Positions 6,522-8,492 of a DNA stretch of 8,492 bases are shown in pieces. Every line of letters starts with the position of its first letter. Position 1 is the first letter of the stretch. Under the pieces are notes generated by a model, which saw only the letters and a program-made list of their open reading frames with translations, ran no database searches and was not told the origin of the DNA. Origin of the DNA: CAYTES01 sp964436935 (GTDB taxonomy: Bacteria > Patescibacteriota > Gracilibacteria > UBA1369 > UBA12473); the NCBI GenBank assembly GCA_964436935.1, contig CAYTES010000059.1, forward strand, positions 1-8,492, given 5' to 3'. Both the position numbers and the translations under genes were made by a program.

Positions 6522-7583
6522 ATGTCCCCCTCCCCCATTGAAACCCACCTCCACCAGGTATTGCGGAAAAGTCCCGCCTACCGCGACGATGAGCGTGTGA
6601 GAGAGGCGGTGGATGCGGTGTTTCCCCACTTGGTGGCGCTAGGAGAAGCACAGAAAGAAAACGAACTCCTTGAAGCCTTCCAGTTGCTTCGAGCACGGTT
6701 GGAAAAAATTTGCCCACCTCGTCACGCCGAATTCACTCCCGAGGAGCTCGAGCTCGTCCATCAATTCGAGAGCCAATTTAAAGAAAGACTCCACGAATTG
6801 GATCACTTTGGCATTATCGACCCGGCTCACCCTCAAATCAAAGGAATGGTGCAAGGTCCGGATGAACCGGAACGATGGTATCCCGCCCCCTCATGGGAAC
6901 AGATCCGGACCGCTCTCACCCCTGAAAAACTGGCACTCATTCAAAAGCTCGAGAACCCTCTTTTTTTACTCGTTCCTTTTGCCCTTTCTCTTCAGGACTA
7001 CCACGATAACATGTGGAAATCCAAAGGTTCTTTTGCTCGAACCCTCCTTTCGAGTACCAATCATTTTAAGTGGGACATCGACTCAAAAGGCCTATTGGTC
7101 TACGATGTTCGTCAATACGATCGAACCACCCACGGAGGGAAAATAAAAAGGGCGGGCTTACAAGAGCCCGGTGCGCTGGGATGGCAGGTGGTGGTGGTGG
7201 TGGTGGATGGAGGAGAGAGGGTTCCTGCTCACACGCTTGAAAAAAACCCGGATACCTTGCTTCGCGAGTTTCATGAACAAGGGTTCGGGGGGTTGTCTAT
7301 CGAATCTTATTCTGCCTTGCAAATGCACGGGAAGATGCGTCAAAAATTCTATGACAAAGAGAAGGATGATCTGCTCTCTTATTATGGATTTCTTCTGGAA
7401 AGCTACTTAACAACTCATGATTGGGCTGTTTTTGACTTTGAAAAAAAGAAGCTAGCCCCTCGAGGGGTCGTGATCAGCGGGAGTGGTTTGCACAACAGTA
7501 TATCTCTGCGACTCGATAATCCCGATAGTTCAGGAAAAAATATGGGCACGAGTGGTGCCCGTCGTTCGGTTCATATTCTCTAA
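6522..7583 (+). CDS. Paralogue C: N-module + terminal domain hypothetical protein
   Basis: A 353-residue protein and the closest relative of B. The frame also contains an ATG at 6468, which would overlap B by 32 bases; 6522 is chosen because it gives MSPSPIETHL as in A. Residues 1-64 are the shared module. Residues 75-353 are the terminal domain: FGIID (96-100), RWYPAPSWEQIR (118-129), LTPEKLALIQKLENP (132-146), a hydrophobic strand LFLLVPF (147-153), GWQVVVVVVDGG (220-231), GFGGLSIESYSALQMHGKM (254-272), LLESYL (291-296), and tail GARRSVHIL (345-353). Compared with B it has an expanded Val run coded by a GTG repeat, and a longer charged loop at about 276-315. Its N-module DNA is nearly identical to that of A over one stretch and closer to B in another, a mosaic pattern. 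Function unknown. Confidence 0.87.
   Translation: MSPSPIETHLHQVLRKSPAYRDDERVREAVDAVFPHLVALGEAQKENELLEAFQLLRARLEKICPPRHAEFTPEELELVHQFESQFKERLHELDHFGIIDPAHPQIKGMVQGPDEPERWYPAPSWEQIRTALTPEKLALIQKLENPLFLLVPFALSLQDYHDNMWKSKGSFARTLLSSTNHFKWDIDSKGLLVYDVRQYDRTTHGGKIKRAGLQEPGALGWQVVVVVVDGGERVPAHTLEKNPDTLLREFHEQGFGGLSIESYSALQMHGKMRQKFYDKEKDDLLSYYGFLLESYLTTHDWAVFDFEKKKLAPRGVVISGSGLHNSISLRLDNPDSSGKNMGTSGARRSVHIL
6667..6711 (+). repeat. Partner copy in C of the A segment 3735-3779
   Basis: Second copy of the 45-base segment (one mismatch, at 6693), within the N-module of paralogue C. Confidence 0.8.
7188..7205 (+). repeat. (GTG)6 trinucleotide repeat inside paralogue C
   Basis: Six consecutive GTG codons give a six-Val run in GWQVVVVVVDGG. 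B has VLVV and A has VVVM at the matching place, so C carries about two extra codons, consistent with in-frame slippage expansion in a core strand. Confidence 0.85.
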
Positions 7584-7605
7584 TATGTAAACTTTAATTT
7601 AAAAG

Positions 7606-8492
7606 ATGCCATTCGACACTATTAAAGAACAACTTGATAAGGTGTTGCGTCAAAGTCCCGCCTACAGCGGTGATGAGCGCGTGCGCAAGGAAGTGGATGC
7701 GATTTTCCCTCATTTGATCGAACTGGGGGAAGGTGGAAATCAAGACGAACTCCTGAATGTGTTTCGGCGGCTGCAAAAGCGCTTGATGGAAATTTATGCC
7801 CCCTCCGCTGAACGCGCGAGTGAACTCACCCCTGAGAACAAAGCATTTGTGGAGGATTTGGTGGATCGTCACTATGGGGAAGCGGTTTCGACAATCTCAA
7901 CGGTGATGTGGAAAACAGGAGATCCGGCTATTCCCGCAAAAACGGCATTGAGGAACGCTATTATGAATCAGCTGACCAATGAGCAGGTCGTGGAGTTGCA
8001 AAAATTGAAGGATCCGGCTGTACTGATGATGCCTGAGGCCAGCCCCTCCCTTTGGGCAAAATGGATGGACCATCCTGAATGTCAGAAAAACTATGGCGGG
8101 GAACCTCAAAAAAATGCTGACGTCTCTATCCTATTTTTTAATGCTCTACGACAAATTGCAATCGAATCTGGGGTCACGGAGGATGATCGGATCACCGGCT
8201 ATCACTTTGTCATTACGGAGGGAGCAAGAATTTTCGAAGCCTCTCCGGAGGATTTTGATGCTGGATGGAATCAATCGAAAGAAATGAAGGTACAAGATCG
8301 CATCGAGGCCTTTCTGGCGTATTATGACCTTAAAAAGATACAAAGCTTGAATGCTCCCGCCTATATGGTGTTGATGATTCAGTCCTTGCGAAAAGGACAA
8401 CCCATCGACCCTCTTAATAGCTCCACGTTACTGCCAGGAGAACCACTTTCGGCCCATATGACGAACCATAAGGTGCTTCAAGGCTTTTGGTC
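7606..8492 (+). CDS. Paralogue D: N-module + middle domain hypothetical protein (partial, runs off right edge)
   Basis: An open frame from ATG 7606 to the window end, 295 complete residues with no stop. The start MPFDTIKEQLDKVLRQSPAY departs from the MSPSPIE beginning but then follows the shared module (SGDERVRKEVDAIF at 21-34, RLMEIY at 59-64). Residues 75-295 are the middle-domain type of paralogue A: LTPENKAFVEDLVDRHY (74-90), QLTNEQVVELQKLKDP (122-137), GYHFVITEG (198-206), WNQSKEMKVQDRIEAF (221-236), SLNAPAYMVLM (247-257), LRKGQPID (261-268), LLPGEPLSAHM (275-285). By analogy with A, a terminal domain may follow beyond the window, but this cannot be seen. It begins 22 bases after the stop of C, with no Shine-Dalgarno site, and is probably in the same operon. 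Function unknown. Confidence 0.85.
   Translation, partial: MPFDTIKEQLDKVLRQSPAYSGDERVRKEVDAIFPHLIELGEGGNQDELLNVFRRLQKRLMEIYAPSAERASELTPENKAFVEDLVDRHYGEAVSTISTVMWKTGDPAIPAKTALRNAIMNQLTNEQVVELQKLKDPAVLMMPEASPSLWAKWMDHPECQKNYGGEPQKNADVSILFFNALRQIAIESGVTEDDRITGYHFVITEGARIFEASPEDFDAGWNQSKEMKVQDRIEAFLAYYDLKKIQSLNAPAYMVLMIQSLRKGQPIDPLNSSTLLPGEPLSAHMTNHKVLQGFW
7660..7690 (+). repeat. Partner copy in D of the A segment 3644-3674
   Basis: Second copy of the 31-base identical segment, coding AYSGDERVRK in D. The flanking bases diverge on both sides. Confidence 0.8.

Noticed and set aside
6744..6755. Perfect palindrome GAGCTCGAGCTC in paralogue C
   Set aside because: It encodes Glu-Leu-Glu-Leu in a helix and has no positional reason to be a site; likely chance from codon use.
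7456..7467. Perfect palindrome CCCCTCGAGGGG in paralogue C
   Set aside because: It lies inside the coding sequence with no following T-run, so it is not a terminator, and no second copy was noticed.
6418..7583. Diversity-generating retroelement (template and variable repeats at the 3' ends of B and C)
   Set aside because: No reverse transcriptase frame and no template repeat are in the window. The differences between the B and C ends are not confined to adenine positions. Flanking sequence could still hold one.

Overview
The window holds two divergent gene blocks that meet at an 86-base AT-rich intergenic region (3504-3589). It looks like bacterial chromosome or accessory DNA: genes are tightly packed, TAA, TAG and TGA are all used as stops, and no RNA gene, insertion sequence, CRISPR array or phage structural gene is visible. 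The organism cannot be fixed. The mostly non-Shine-Dalgarno, A/T-rich gene junctions and the unfamiliar tandem paralogue family weakly suggest a little-studied uncultivated lineage (a candidate-phylum / Patescibacteria-type genome is a guess only).

Left block (minus strand, read right to left). An 798-residue protein has an N-terminal HEAGH zincin-like motif, a long Glu-rich helical and Pro-rich middle, and a C-terminal region that resembles a von Willebrand factor A (VWA) domain whose metal site is lost. A 127-residue protein of unknown function follows after 13 bases. Then comes a MoxR/CbbQ-type AAA+ ATPase, which overlaps the small gene by an ATGA junction and runs off the left edge. AAA+ plus VWA partner is the classic MoxR-type pairing (compare RavA-ViaA, CbbQ-CbbO, NorQ-NorD, CobS-CobT); here the partner also carries a putative peptidase motif.

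Right block (plus strand). Four consecutive paralogous genes, called A (624 aa), B (338 aa), C (353 aa) and D (at least 295 aa, cut by the window edge), are separated by 18-22 bases, so they are probably one operon. All begin with the same helical module of about 65 residues. A then carries two successive related domains: a middle type shared with D, and a terminal type shared with B and C. The terminal type ends in a conserved Arg-rich tail (ARRSVRVL, ARRSVHIL, TRRAIRIF). No signal peptide or membrane segment is evident in any of them, so they are expected to be cytoplasmic. Short stretches of near-identical DNA link different pairs of paralogues in different places, indicating recent duplication and patchwork exchange.

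The two blocks appear to start from overlapping divergent promoters whose TATAAT boxes face each other three bases apart and sit in a dyad. The simplest reading, which is inference, is a two-part system: a MoxR-type ATPase with a zincin/VWA-like partner, and a diversifying set of cytoplasmic proteins sharing one N-terminal tag-like module that could be the clients, sensors or effectors of that machine. I do not recognise this combination as a described system.
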